A stretch of 64,000 nucleotides of DNA from Streptomyces clavifer (GCA_014651175.1 BMWJ01000001.1:186001-250000); one strand, 5' to 3'. Shown: positions 18,982 to 29,789, counted from the stretch's first letter. Notes: a model not told the origin generated them from the letters alone. Program-made: numbers and translations.

Positions 18982-19581
18982 TCAGACGCTCATGGAGCGC
19001 GCGGTGTTGACCTGGGCCATGACCATCGGGAAGGTCTCGGGGCCCATCGCCGGGATCATCGTCGAGTGGTGGCGTCCACCGCTCGTCACCGTGATCTGGA
19101 CGAAACCGGTCGTCCTCTTCTCCTTCATCAGGAGGAAGAGCAGCCCGATCAGGCAGAAGAGCGCGAAGACGATGGCGAGCACGACCCCCACGGTGGGGAT
19201 CTTCTCCTCCGTGCGCGACATGTCGGTCGCCGTCCACACCGCCCCCTTGAGGGGCATCGTGCCGGACGGCGTCACGATGCCGTCGTTCATGACGGTGATG
19301 TCACCGAGCGACAGCATCGGCACGCCGCCGCCCATGGGCTGTCCCTGCTGGACCGGCAGGTTGAAGCCGGGCTGCGTCGGCTGGCCGGGGCTCGGATAGC
19401 CGTAGCCGGGACCGGGCTGTGCGGCGGACTCGGGCAGCGGCTGCGGGTAGCCGTACACCGGAGCCGCGCCCGGCGCCGGGTAGCCGTAGCCCTGGCCGTC
19501 GGGCATCGTCGGAGGGTTGCCCGGCTGCTGGGGCGGGCCCCACTTGTATGAGTCGTCCGCGTACGGATTCGGATCGCTCAC
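18982..19581 (-). CDS. Membrane protein with Pro/Gly/Tyr-rich (YGYP repeat) N-terminus
   Basis: 199 residues. The first 75 are disordered and rich in Pro, Gly, Tyr and Gln, with repeated GYGYP/YGYP units. A short beta-rich stretch follows, then one transmembrane helix (about residues 133-152, VVLAIVFALFCLIGLLFLL) and a C-terminal region beginning KEKRTTGFVQITVTSGG. Such Pro/Gly/Tyr tails often mediate clustering of actinobacterial envelope proteins, but no specific function can be assigned. GTG start. It probably forms an operon with the following 268-residue protein. Confidence 0.7.
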   Translation of the reverse strand: MSDPNPYADDSYKWGPPQQPGNPPTMPDGQGYGYPAPGAAPVYGYPQPLPESAAQPGPGYGYPSPGQPTQPGFNLPVQQGQPMGGGVPMLSLGDITVMNDGIVTPSGTMPLKGAVWTATDMSRTEEKIPTVGVVLAIVFALFCLIGLLFLLMKEKRTTGFVQITVTSGGRHHSTMIPAMGPETFPMVMAQVNTARSMSV

Positions 19582-19695
19582 GACGTTCCCCGTTCTCCAT
19601 CAGACCCTCTGCTCCCGTGCCGTGCTGCGTCGGGAGAGGGCGAGCCGGTCAGGGCTCCGCATGACCGTACCGTCCCCCACCCCCTCGACGCACCA

Positions 19696-19740
19696 AGAGG
19701 CCCCGCTTCCCGCACAGTCGGTGCGGGGAGCGGGGCCTCT
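19696..19740 (-). terminator. Terminator of the sdhCDAB operon
   Basis: 20-bp hairpin with one G-T wobble (arms 19696-19715 and 19721-19740), 43 bp beyond the sdhB stop on the minus strand. GC-rich and without a T-run, as usual in Streptomyces. Confidence 0.8.
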
Positions 19741-19782
19741 CGAAGACCACGGCGTGGGCCCGGGAGCCCCGGAGCCCGTGGG

Positions 19783-20549
19783 TCAGAAGCGACGCGTGAT
19801 CAGCGCGCGCTTCACTTCCTGGATCGCCTTGGTGACCTCGATGCCACGCGGGCAGGCGTCCGTGCAGTTGAAGGTCGTGCGGCAACGCCACACGCCGTCA
19901 CGGTCGTTGAGGATCTCCAGGCGCTGCTCGCCGCCCTCGTCGCGCGAGTCGAAGATGAAGCGGTGCGCGTTGACGATGGCCGCCGGGCCGAAGTACTGGC
20001 CGTCGTTCCAGAACACCGGGCACGAGGACGTGCACGCGGCGCACAGGATGCACTTGGTGGTGTCGTCGAAGCGCTCGCGGTCCTCGGCGGACTGCAGGCG
20101 CTCACGCGTCGGCTCGTTGCCCTTGGTGATGAGGAAGGGCATGACGTCGCGGTAGGCCTGGAAGAACGGGTCCATGTCGACCACGAGGTCCTTGAGGACC
20201 GTGAGGCCCTTGATGGCCTCGACCGTGATCGGCTTCTCCGGGTTGATGTCCTTGATCAGCGTCTTGCAGGCGAGCCTGTTCTTGCCGTTGATCCGCATCG
20301 CGTCGGAGCCGCAGATGCCGTGCGCACACGAACGCCGGAACGTCAGAGTGCCGTCCAGCTCCCACTTGATCTTGTGAAGGGCGTCGAGGACACGCTCCTT
20401 CGGGTCGATCGAGATCTCGAAGTCCTGCCACTGGACCTCGTCGGAGACCTCGGGGTTGAAGCGGCGGATCCGGAACGTGGCCGTGATGTACGGGGTGTCG
20501 GCGAAGCCGGCCTCGGCCTTGTCGGTCTTTTCCAGGGTCGGGGTAGCCA

Positions 20550-20550
<1 letters not shown>
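19783..20550 (-). CDS. sdhB: Succinate dehydrogenase iron-sulfur subunit
   Basis: 255 residues; passes electrons from FAD in SdhA to the membrane quinone site. All three clusters are visible: [2Fe-2S] in RSCAHGICGSDAMRINGKN plus the LAC cysteine, [4Fe-4S] in CILCAACTSSCP, and [3Fe-4S] in the CRTTFNCTDACP region. The ATG at 20550 shares one base with the sdhA TGA, implying translational coupling. Last gene of sdhCDAB, followed by a strong hairpin. Confidence 0.97.
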
Positions 20551-22304
<1,754 letters not shown>

Positions 22305-22333
22305 GGTTTCCTCTGGTCCCTCTGTCCCGGCGC

Positions 22334-22813
22334 CTAGCGGATGTTCGGGTCGAAGGTGAAGATCACCAGCGTGCCCAGCAGGACGGTGAACACCGTGGCG
22401 GTGTACAGGAGCATCTTCAGCCAGAAGCGGGTGTTGTCCCGTTCGGCGTAGTCGTTGATGACCGTACGGAGGCCGTTGGCGCCGTGGAGCATGGCGAGCC
22501 ACAGCATCGCCAGGTCCCAGACCTGCCAGAACGGCGAGGCCCAGCGGCCCGCCACGAAGGCGAAGCCGATCTTGGAGACGCCGCCGTCCAGCACCAGCTG
22601 GATCAGCAGGTGCCCGATGACGAGAACGACCAGCACGATGCCCGACAGGCGCATGAAGAGCCAGGCGTACATCTCGAAGTTGGTGCGCGAACCCTTGGGG
22701 GTCTTGCCCGTGCGCTTGCGCGGGGGCTCGATCACCGGGGCCGGGTTGTCGACGTCGTACAGGCTTACGCCCTCGACGTCGCCGATCGCGGGGGAAGAGG
22801 TCTCGCTGGACAT
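22334..22813 (-). CDS. sdhD: Succinate dehydrogenase hydrophobic membrane anchor subunit
   Basis: 159 residues with a charged, proline-containing N-terminal arm of about 50 residues and three transmembrane helices. RLSGIVLVVLVIGHLLIQ contains the histidine expected for heme b ligation. It anchors SdhAB and helps form the quinone site. ATG 22813 lies five bases after the sdhC stop, consistent with tight coupling in the sdhCDAB operon. Confidence 0.92.
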   Translation of the reverse strand: MSSETSSPAIGDVEGVSLYDVDNPAPVIEPPRKRTGKTPKGSRTNFEMYAWLFMRLSGIVLVVLVIGHLLIQLVLDGGVSKIGFAFVAGRWASPFWQVWDLAMLWLAMLHGANGLRTVINDYAERDNTRFWLKMLLYTATVFTVLLGTLVIFTFDPNIR

Positions 22814-22818
22814 TGGCC

Positions 22819-23199
22819 TCAGCTCCCGAAGACTTCGCGTACGGCGTGACCGAGGACGGGGTACAGGGCCCCGACCATCAGCACGACCCAGATACCCAGG
22901 ACGGTCCAGAGCATCTGCTTCTGGTAGCGCGGGCCCTTGGCCCAGAAGTCCACGGCGACGATGCGGAGACCGTTCAGCGCGTGGAAGAGGATCGCGGCCA
23001 CCAGGCCGTACTCGAGCAGCGCGACGAGCGGGGTCTTGTAGGTGGCCACGACATCGTCGTACGCCTCGGGGGAGACACGCACGAGGGCGGTGTCCAGGAC
23101 GTGTACGAACAGGAAGAAGAAAATGAGGACACCGGTGACTCGATGAGCCACCCAGGACCACATGCCTTCCCGGCCGCGGTACAGCGTTCCAGCCGGCAC
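22819..23199 (-). CDS. sdhC: Succinate dehydrogenase cytochrome b556 subunit
   Basis: 126 residues with three transmembrane helices. The first helix region, WVAHRVTGVLIFFFLFVHVL, carries the conserved His/Arg and SdhC-type heme and quinone residues. GTG 23199 is favoured because GGAGGG lies about seven bases upstream and the preceding residues are not SdhC-like. First gene of the operon; the 166 bp upstream should hold its promoter, but no regulator site is certain. Confidence 0.92.
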   Translation of the reverse strand: MPAGTLYRGREGMWSWVAHRVTGVLIFFFLFVHVLDTALVRVSPEAYDDVVATYKTPLVALLEYGLVAAILFHALNGLRIVAVDFWAKGPRYQKQMLWTVLGIWVVLMVGALYPVLGHAVREVFGS

Positions 23200-23365
23200 G
23201 GAAGAACCCTCCGGGAGCGGGGATTGGGGTCGGCCGGCTTGACTGTCGGTCTGACCCGGCCGGGTACGGTCCACCGGCCCCGGCCATCGTAGCGACGGTT
23301 TGTCGGTTCGATGGCGGCGGGGCCTCCGGTGTGATCAAAGCGGCAATCAATCTGGCACGGACGGG

Positions 23366-24034
23366 CTATCGGACGGGCTGTCCGGCGACCAGGAAAGGGC
23401 CCTGCGAGCTGCCCGCTTCGGTCACGAGGTCGATGATGCGGCCCCGGGCGAGTCGTCGCATCTCCTCCGCGGTGAGGGCCCGCTCCTCGTCCGCGTCGTG
23501 CGCGAGCCGGGTACGGATGGCGACGAGCACCTGGTCCACGTGCTGGGAGGGCGGCACGCCGTCCAGGCAGATCACGAACACATGACCGAATCGGCTCTCG
23601 TACGCGGCGTGCGCCGCCCGCAGGGCCAGGTGGGCGGCGCGGGGCGCGTCATGGTGCAGGCAGGGGGCGCACTCCGCGGCGAGTGCCTCCGCGATGTCCA
23701 CCGGGGAGAGGTCGTACCCCGCCTCGTCGGAGGCCGCGAGCAGCGCCCCGAGGTCCGGGTACGGGCGGTGGGCGGCCAGCCGCAGCGCCCAGCGGTGGCT
23801 GCCGAAGCACTCCAGCAGGGCTGGTTCGGCGGTGTCCCGGGGCCAGGCGTTGAAGCGACCGAGCCCGCTCGAGTAGGCATTGCCGCAGGTACTCGCCGAG
23901 ACTGGTTGCGGAACGGAGGGCTCCGCCCCTGCCTCGTGCGGGGCGGGACCGCGGGTCTGGACGGGTACGCCCGCCCGCCCTGCCTGCTGCGGCTGCTTCG
24001 GCGGGCCGGCGGGGGGCTCGCTGGACCTGGACAG
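23366..24034 (-). CDS. OHCU decarboxylase-like protein with probable CTG start
   Basis: Resembles 2-oxo-4-hydroxy-4-carboxy-5-ureidoimidazoline decarboxylase of urate breakdown. Homology covers about 170 residues, from GLGRFNAWPRDTAEPALLECF through AYESRFGHVFVICLDG to AEEMRRLARGR. The frame is open from an upstream TAG near 24140, but the only ATG/GTG/TTG codon in it (GTG 23701) lies inside the conserved domain. A CTG at 24034, six bases after GAGGAG, gives 222 residues with a Pro/Gln-rich N-terminus and is the best candidate. The canonical HPxxG active-site motif is not obvious, so activity is uncertain. No other urate genes are near. Confidence 0.7.
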   Translation of the reverse strand: MSRSSEPPAGPPKQPQQAGRAGVPVQTRGPAPHEAGAEPSVPQPVSASTCGNAYSSGLGRFNAWPRDTAEPALLECFGSHRWALRLAAHRPYPDLGALLAASDEAGYDLSPVDIAEALAAECAPCLHHDAPRAAHLALRAAHAAYESRFGHVFVICLDGVPPSQHVDQVLVAIRTRLAHDADEERALTAEEMRRLARGRIIDLVTEAGSSQGPFLVAGQPVR

Positions 24035-24294
24035 CGGGAACTCCTCGAATGAATGGCTTCTGTGATCTTGGAGAGGGGCCGGAGAGCGAACAGGTTGCGT
24101 GGGGGAGAGAGTGAAGGCTGAGATGAATGTGACGCAACGCTAGCGAGACCAGGCAACGGGCGCCCGGTGGGTGCGCGAATTTCACCCGGACGGGAGAGTT
24201 TCGGAACGCTTGATGGACGTCTCGACGGGGGTAATGACCGACTTTCTCCTCTTCTCTGACCTGTTTCTCCCCCCAACCCGGAGGATTCTGAGCG

Positions 24295-25887
24295 ATGTCG
24301 CCCTCACGTGGAGTTCTGGTGGCCGGAGCGGCCGCCACGGTCGCCGCTGCCGTCACCCTCACCGTCGTCGCCTGGCCCGAGGGCTCCGGCCCCGGGACGC
24401 AGGGCGCGGCGTCCTCGTCCAGCACCTCGGCCTCGCCGTCCCCCTCGCGGAGCTACCCGCTCTCCACGACGCCGAGGACCATACCCGCGGTGCGCGAGCA
24501 CACCCCCGCACGCGGACCCGGCTGGAAACCCGCGAAGGACAGCACGGTCGTCGTGGCCGATCCCGAGCTCGCCGACGAGGGGAAGCTGCTCGCCGAGGAG
24601 CTGGACATCCGCTACCGGGGTGAGGCCTCGGCCCGGTCCGGCGACGTCGAGCTGGAGATCGGGACCCCGGGGAAGGGCGCCCCGGAGTCGTACACCCTGA
24701 AGACGGCGGGCGACCGGGTGAGGATCAGCGGGCCCGACCAGGCCGGCGTCTTCTACGGGACCCGCACCCTCAAGCAGTCGATGAGCGCCGACAGCACGAT
24801 GCCGGAGGGCGTCGTGCGCGACACACCCGACCGGGCGCAGCGCGGGCTCAACCTCGACATCGTGCGCAAGCACTACTCCGCCGAGTGGATCGAGGCCCGG
24901 CTGCGCGAGATGGCCGACCTCAAACTCAACCAGCTCGGCCTGCACTTCTCCGACGACCAGGCCTTCCGCATCGAATCCGAGTCGCATCCGGAAGTGGTCT
25001 CCGAAGAGCACCTCACCAAGGCCGAGGTCCGGCGGATCCTGGCGCTCGCGGAGAGCCTCCACATCACCGTCGTCGGCGAGATCGATTCCCCCGGACACCT
25101 GGGCGCCGTACTCCGCGCCCACCCCGACCTCCAACTGCGCGACACGCAGGGGGTCGCCCGGCAGGGCGCCATCGACATCTCCAGGACCGAGTCGGCGGAG
25201 ATCGTCGACGACCTGCTGCGCGAGTACTCCGAGCTGTTCCCCGGGGCGTGGTTCCACGTCGGTGCGGACGAGTACCAGGCGCTGACGGTGAGCGACCCGC
25301 AGGCCTCCTACCCGCAACTGGCCGCGGCCGCCCGCGAGAAGTACGGCGCCGGGGCCACCATCCAGGACCTGACGGAGGGCTGGCTCAACGACCGGGCGGC
25401 GGTCGTCCGCGACGCGCAGAAGATCCCCAAGGCGTGGAACGACGGGTTCTTCAGCGGTGGCCGGGTCACCGCGCACAAGGGCATCGAGGTCGAGTACTGG
25501 ACGGGCAAGGAGATCGGCGCCCGGCCGCCCCAGGAGTACCTGGCGGAGGGCCGCAAGGTGGTCAACCTCAACGACGAGTTCCTCTACTACGTGCTCGGTG
25601 AGCCCAACGACTTCGTCTACCCGACCGGCGAGCGGATCTACGAGCAGTGGACGCCGTTCGTCCTGCGCGGCACCGAGCCGGTCCCGGAGCGCTACTCGAA
25701 GCAGATCCTGGGCGGCCGGTTCGCGGTCTGGGGGGACTTCCCGAACGCGCAGACGCAGAAGCAGGTGGCCGACGGTATCCGGATGCCGCTCAACGCCGTC
25801 TCCCAGAAGCTGTGGGACCCGGGGAAGCCGGAGCTGACCTGGGCACAGTTCAAGGCGCTGGCCGACGAGGTCGACTCCTCGGACTGA
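24295..25887 (+). CDS. Secreted beta-N-acetylhexosaminidase (GH20)
   Basis: 530 residues. An N-terminal hydrophobic signal helix is followed by a Ser/Pro-rich linker, the GH20b-like alpha/beta domain (to about residue 175) and the catalytic TIM barrel. The family signature WFHVGADEYQ near residue 320 supplies the Asp-Glu pair of substrate-assisted catalysis; QLGLHFSDDQAFRIES and EIDSPGHLGAV are other barrel strands. It removes terminal GlcNAc/GalNAc from chitin or wall fragments outside the cell. ATG 24295 follows CCGGAGG at a ten-base distance. A strong hairpin lies just downstream. Confidence 0.92.
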   Translation: MSPSRGVLVAGAAATVAAAVTLTVVAWPEGSGPGTQGAASSSSTSASPSPSRSYPLSTTPRTIPAVREHTPARGPGWKPAKDSTVVVADPELADEGKLLAEELDIRYRGEASARSGDVELEIGTPGKGAPESYTLKTAGDRVRISGPDQAGVFYGTRTLKQSMSADSTMPEGVVRDTPDRAQRGLNLDIVRKHYSAEWIEARLREMADLKLNQLGLHFSDDQAFRIESESHPEVVSEEHLTKAEVRRILALAESLHITVVGEIDSPGHLGAVLRAHPDLQLRDTQGVARQGAIDISRTESAEIVDDLLREYSELFPGAWFHVGADEYQALTVSDPQASYPQLAAAAREKYGAGATIQDLTEGWLNDRAAVVRDAQKIPKAWNDGFFSGGRVTAHKGIEVEYWTGKEIGARPPQEYLAEGRKVVNLNDEFLYYVLGEPNDFVYPTGERIYEQWTPFVLRGTEPVPERYSKQILGGRFAVWGDFPNAQTQKQVADGIRMPLNAVSQKLWDPGKPELTWAQFKALADEVDSSD

Positions 25888-25929
25888 TCCGCAACCGCGT
25901 GGACACCTCCGTCGGGAGAGGCTAGGTTC

Positions 25930-25968
25930 CGCTTGCCGCGTGCCCCGGGGAGGGGCGCGCGGCAAGCG
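25930..25968 (+). terminator. Hairpin terminator after the GH20 gene
   Basis: Outer stem of 11 bp (25930-25940 with 25958-25968) continued by an inner GCCCC/GGGGC stem, 43 bp after the stop codon. Confidence 0.7.
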
Positions 25969-26000
25969 CGTTCCGGACGAATCCTGGGGGGTTCCACTTC

Positions 26001-26815
26001 ATGCTGTGCACCACATGCCGTAAGAGACCGGCCACGTCCGCCGACGGCCGCTGCACCACCTGTGCGGCGCTGCGCCGCACGTCGGCGGGCGGACTGATGG
26101 CAGGGACCCGGGCGCCGAGGGGGAGGGGCCGCACCGGCTGCGCTCCCCCGGGGGCCTCGCCAAGGCGGTCGTCGTGCTGCTCGTCGCCGTCGTCGTGGCG
26201 GACGTGCTCTCCGTCGCGGCGGGCCTGAACGTCCGGCGCGTGTTCGTCGCCATCGCCGGCGGTGACATGGAGGCCTACGGCCTGACGCTCCAGGCCCACC
26301 TGCTCCACCAGCGGGCGTACAGCCTGCAGCTCCTCGCGCTGGTGCCCACCGCCGTCGTCTTCGTCCTCTGGTTCCGCCGTGTCCGGCTCAACGCCGAGGT
26401 GTTCGACGCGAGCCTGCAGACGATGCGGCCCGGCTGGGCCGTCGGTGCGTGGTTCGTCCCCGTCGGCAACTTCTGGCTGCCGCGCCGGGTCGCCGGCGGT
26501 GTCTGGGCGGCCAGCACCCGCGCCGATGAAGGACGGAGCACGGTCTCCGGGACGCCGATGAACCTTTGGTGGGCGGCCTGGGTGCTCGACCTGGTCTTCG
26601 GCCGCTACGCCGCCCGGACGTACGAGCGCGCGGAGCTGCCGCAGGAGGTCGTGGACGCGATCGGACTGGTCGTCGCGTCCGACGTGCTCGACATCGTCGC
26701 CGCGGTCCTCGCGATGCTCTTCGTGCGCAGGCTGACCGCGATGCAGGGGGAGCGGGCTGCGGTCGGCCCCACGCCGCCCTCCGCACACCGGGCGAGCGAC
26801 CCGGCCACGTACTGA
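26001..26815 (+). pseudogene. DUF4328 membrane protein with N-terminal zinc ribbon; apparent 1-base frameshift
   Basis: The ATG frame at 26001 encodes a zinc ribbon, MLCTTCRKRPATSADGRCTT, and continues to 26228 as arginine-rich noise. The membrane domain is in another frame: it can be read from about 26063 (GAAP) through RLRSPGGLAKAVVVLLVAVV to 26815, with four or more hydrophobic helices and FVPVGNFWLPRRVAGGVW typical of DUF4328. That second frame has a stop at 26021 and no ATG/GTG before 26174, so the two halves look like one gene broken by a single-base deletion around 26064-26075. It could be a sequencing error, a true pseudogene, or a shortened protein from GTG 26174. Function of the family unknown. 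Confidence 0.7.
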
Positions 26816-27117
26816 GCCGAGCCGGCTCCGCCCCTCCGCGCTGCCCGGTGGGCGGCCGGATCCGGCCGTGGCGCCCTCGAAGGGCCGCCGCCCGGACTGC
26901 GGTGCATCGGGCGTCACGGGCCCTTGCCCGAGCCGATTTTCTCTCTTTTACGGATGGTCCGGGCATCAGGAGCCGGTCCGACCGCATCGCACTGTGTCCT
27001 CCCGAGTCGTAAGAGTGACGCTTTTCAGCCATTCGGCGCAGTATTCGGTAACGACGTGCGGCGTTCCGCCGTGCGTCGGCTTCCGGTCGGCCGACCGGGT
27101 GACCGAGGGAGACGTCG
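26816..27117. other. 302-bp intergenic region upstream of the 203-residue hypothetical gene
   Basis: I find no gene. Around 26930-26945 there is a short T-rich run. The only clear signal is the promoter-like element at 27016-27043 described separately. The last 75 bp form the leader of the next gene, including a possible short hairpin (GCGGCGTTCCGCCG). Confidence 0.5.
27016..27043 (+). promoter_or_regulatory. Promoter-like element TGACG-N13-CGGCGCAGTA
   Basis: TGACG at 27016-27020, exactly 13 bases, then CGGCGCAGTA at 27034-27043. The same two blocks with the same spacing precede the 6C RNA at 29790-29817. CAGTAT fits a degenerate -10 and GTGACG a -35 with a 17-18 base spacer. Confidence 0.5.
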
Positions 27118-27729
27118 ATGAGCCTGCTGGAGCAGATCGCTCTTGCCGACGAGCGAGGGCTGGCGGCGAGCGGGCTCGCCTGTCTCGACCGCTGCCTGCC
27201 ACCGACCGGCCGGGGCGATCCGGAGCCGCTGCGCCCGCTCTGGGCGAGCTGTGAGAACGGTGCGGACTGGGTGGCCCGGCTCGCCGGCGTCCGCGAGGCG
27301 CTGGAGTGTGACGCGCCGGAGGGCGAGGCGCCGCGGGGTACGGGGCCGGAGGGCGGCGGGGACACCGGTTCCGTGGCCGCCCGCGTCCGTGCGCTGCTCG
27401 CTGCCGCGCCGGCGGACTTCGAGGCGGAGCCGCTGCGCGCGTGGTCCGACGCCTGCTCGCTCCTCGCGCTGGACGTCCACCGCGAGTTCGACCTCCCGTC
27501 CGCGGGTGGGGCGGAGCTGCTGCGGCGCTGCCGTGCGGGCGGGACGGAGGGCGTGGGCCCGCTCGTCAGCGGTGAACTGCGCCGTCAGATCGATATCCTG
27601 GACGTCCTGGCGGAGACCGCGGGCACGGTGGGCAGTGGAGCCGGCCTGCTCCGGGTGCTCGACCTGTCGACCGAGGGCCAGCGCGTGCTGCGTGCGGTGA
27701 TGTCGCGCAGGGCGCGCAGCCGGGCCTGA
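27118..27729 (+). CDS. Conserved hypothetical helical protein, 203 residues
   Basis: ATG 27118 follows GAGGGAG with a six-base spacer. The product is acidic, leucine/alanine-rich and predicted helical, with no transmembrane segment and no recognised domain. A short Gly/Glu/Pro-rich spacer around residues 67-82 divides two helical parts. Codon use is normal for the genome. A terminator hairpin follows. Function unknown. Confidence 0.65.
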   Translation: MSLLEQIALADERGLAASGLACLDRCLPPTGRGDPEPLRPLWASCENGADWVARLAGVREALECDAPEGEAPRGTGPEGGGDTGSVAARVRALLAAAPADFEAEPLRAWSDACSLLALDVHREFDLPSAGGAELLRRCRAGGTEGVGPLVSGELRRQIDILDVLAETAGTVGSGAGLLRVLDLSTEGQRVLRAVMSRRARSRA

Positions 27730-27760
27730 CGGCCGGGGCGGACCCGGGCGGGACGGAACG

Positions 27761-27802
27761 ACGACCGGGGCCGCCACCCCCCACAGGAGAGGCCCCGGTC
27801 GT
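27761..27802 (+). terminator. Hairpin terminator
   Basis: 12-bp perfect stem (27761-27772 with 27791-27802) around an 18-base loop, 31 bp after the hypothetical gene stop. Confidence 0.72.
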
Positions 27803-28006
27803 CTTCCACGGAGCCGCAGTGCGGCCCCGTACTCATCTCAGCGCCACCGGTGCGTTTTTTGTCACACCCCGCTGCGTCAGGAGACTGTTGCGGGTTGTAC
27901 AAGTCATGGACGCGGAACAGTCCGACCACGTAGCGTGCTGATTCGCGCAGGGTGGCGCAGCAGCGATGACCAGCTGTGATTCGGATCGGCAGGGCGGGTT
28001 GAGGGA

Positions 28007-28690
28007 GTGCTGGGGGACGACGCGGAGCTGACCGCCGCGGTGCTCGCGGCACAGGACGGGGACGAGGACGCCTTCCGTACTGTGTACCGCGCTGTGCACC
28101 CACGGCTGTTGGGGTACATACGGACGCTGGTCGGCGAACCGGACGCCGAGGACGTGGCGTCCGAGTCCTGGCTGCAGATAGCGCGTGATCTCGACCGGTT
28201 CAGCGGGGACGCCGACCGGTTCCGCGGCTGGGCCGCCCGGATCGCGCGCAACCGCTCGCTCGATCACATACGGATGCGGGGCAGGCGCCCGGCGGTCGGC
28301 GGCGACGAGAGTGAACTCGCGGCCCGGGCGGCCGAATCGGACACGGCGGGCGAGGCGCTGGAGTCGCTGGCCACCGGCCGTACGCTGTCCCTCATCGCGC
28401 AGTTGCCGCAGGACCAGGCCGAGGCCGTGGTGCTGCGTGTCGTGGTCGGGCTGGACGCGAAGAGCGCCGCCCGGACGCTGGGCAAACGCCCCGGAGCGGT
28501 CCGCACGGCCGCTCACCGGGGGCTCAAGCGGCTGGCGGAGCTGCTCGGCGCGGACGACGGCCCGGAGGGCGGGATTCCGGCCGCGGGTGCGGGACTCGGA
28601 GCCGTGCCCGCACAGCGCCCCGCCCGCAACGGCGCGGCGGCGCCCGCCGGTGTGACGCATTCGCGTCCGTGGACGCAGAAGGACATGTGA
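28007..28690 (+). CDS. ECF-type RNA polymerase sigma factor
   Basis: 227 residues. Region 2 (about 25-95) includes FRTVYRAVHPRLLGYIRTLV, DAEDVASESWLQIARDL and GWAARIARNRSLDHIR; region 4 (about 125-180) includes LPQDQAEAVVLRVVVGLDAK and KRPGAVRTAAHRGLKRL. A Pro/Ala-rich tail follows. GTG 28007 directly abuts GAGGGA, so the real SD may lie slightly further upstream. The stop TGA shares one base with the ATG of the next gene, a single-pass membrane protein, the classic layout of a sigma factor with a membrane regulator. Confidence 0.92.
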   Translation: MLGDDAELTAAVLAAQDGDEDAFRTVYRAVHPRLLGYIRTLVGEPDAEDVASESWLQIARDLDRFSGDADRFRGWAARIARNRSLDHIRMRGRRPAVGGDESELAARAAESDTAGEALESLATGRTLSLIAQLPQDQAEAVVLRVVVGLDAKSAARTLGKRPGAVRTAAHRGLKRLAELLGADDGPEGGIPAAGAGLGAVPAQRPARNGAAAPAGVTHSRPWTQKDM

Positions 28691-29757
28691 TGGCCGACGA
28701 GCAGGACGAGTGGCTTGACGCGGACGTGGCGGAGAATCTGCTCCGCGGCGATCCCGTCGAACCCGTCGACGATCACGCCAGGAATGCGGCCCGGCGGCTG
28801 GAAGCGGCGCTGCGCGAGGTGCGTGCCCCCGGCCCCCCGGGAGGGGAACTGCCCGGTGAGGCGGCCGTGATGGCCGCGTTCCGCGAGGCGTCCGGTGCCC
28901 GGACGAAGCGGGACGGCGGGGCGCGGGCCGCCGGACCCGGCGGGCATCAGGACACCCTGCACACCGTACGCATCGGCGCCACGCGCGCGCCCTCGTCCCG
29001 GCGCCCCCGCTGGACCCGTCCCGTGCGGTACGGCCTCGCCGTCTCGCTGGCGGGGTGCGCACTCGGCGGGGTGGCGGTCGCCGGGGGCACGGGCATGCTT
29101 CCCGCGCCGTTCGGCGGCCAGGGTTCCCCGGCTCCCGCCTCGTCCGTCTCCGTCGCGGCGTCCCCGGAGGAGCTGGGGGCCGAAGTGCCCGAGGCCGGCG
29201 GTCCGTCGTCCGCACCGGCGTCGCCCGACGTGTCCGCGTCGCCGACCGCGCCCGAAGGGGCGGACAGGGGCACGGATCCGGACGACGGGCGGAGCCGCCC
29301 CGGCGGCGGCACGGCCGGCGGGACGGACCGGCGCAGTGGCGACCCGGACCGCAAGGGCACCCCGGAGAGCACTGCGGACGGCACCGACGGACACGAGACC
29401 CCCGGCGGCTCCGCGGGCGGTAAGGGGGCCGATCTCCACGAGAAGGCCGCCCGGGCCTGCCGCGACTACCGCAGCGACGACCTGAGCCGGGAGGACGAGC
29501 GACGACTCCTCGATCTCGCGGACGGCGAGGACAACCTGGCACGCTTCTGCGACCGCGTCCTCGAGGACGACGACGCGGACGGGAGCGGCGGCGGCTCCGG
29601 CGACGGCTCCGGCGGCCCGGACGGCGGCAAGGGCCCCGGCGAGGACGGCGAGGAGTCTCTTCCGTCGATCTCCTTCCGCACCCCGCCCCCGGAGGGCGGC
29701 ACGAACCAGCGGTCCACGGCGGGCGAGCCGTCCGCCCTCTCCCCGGCCGCGCGCTGA
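28690..29757 (+). CDS. Single-pass membrane protein, putative regulator (anti-sigma-like) of the upstream ECF sigma factor
   Basis: 355 residues: an acidic cytoplasmic N-terminal part of about 110 residues with helices (EQDEWLDADVAENLLRGD, then ARRLEAALREVR), one transmembrane helix near 118-138, and a long extracellular Ser/Pro/Gly/Asp-rich region containing a short folded piece with two cysteines (ACRDYRSDDLSREDERRL and ARFCDRVLED). No zinc-binding HxxxCxxC anti-sigma motif is visible, so anti-sigma function is inferred from the one-base overlap with the sigma gene and the topology only. Confidence 0.75.
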   Translation: MADEQDEWLDADVAENLLRGDPVEPVDDHARNAARRLEAALREVRAPGPPGGELPGEAAVMAAFREASGARTKRDGGARAAGPGGHQDTLHTVRIGATRAPSSRRPRWTRPVRYGLAVSLAGCALGGVAVAGGTGMLPAPFGGQGSPAPASSVSVAASPEELGAEVPEAGGPSSAPASPDVSASPTAPEGADRGTDPDDGRSRPGGGTAGGTDRRSGDPDRKGTPESTADGTDGHETPGGSAGGKGADLHEKAARACRDYRSDDLSREDERRLLDLADGEDNLARFCDRVLEDDDADGSGGGSGDGSGGPDGGKGPGEDGEESLPSISFRTPPPEGGTNQRSTAGEPSALSPAAR

Positions 29758-29789
29758 CCTGCGTGGATACGGCCTTCGGCCACACGGTG

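Noticed and set aside
23237-23360. Possible redox-regulator or CRP site upstream of sdhC
   Set aside because: No TGTGA...TCACA or TTGTGAA...TTCACAA-type palindrome of convincing quality is present.
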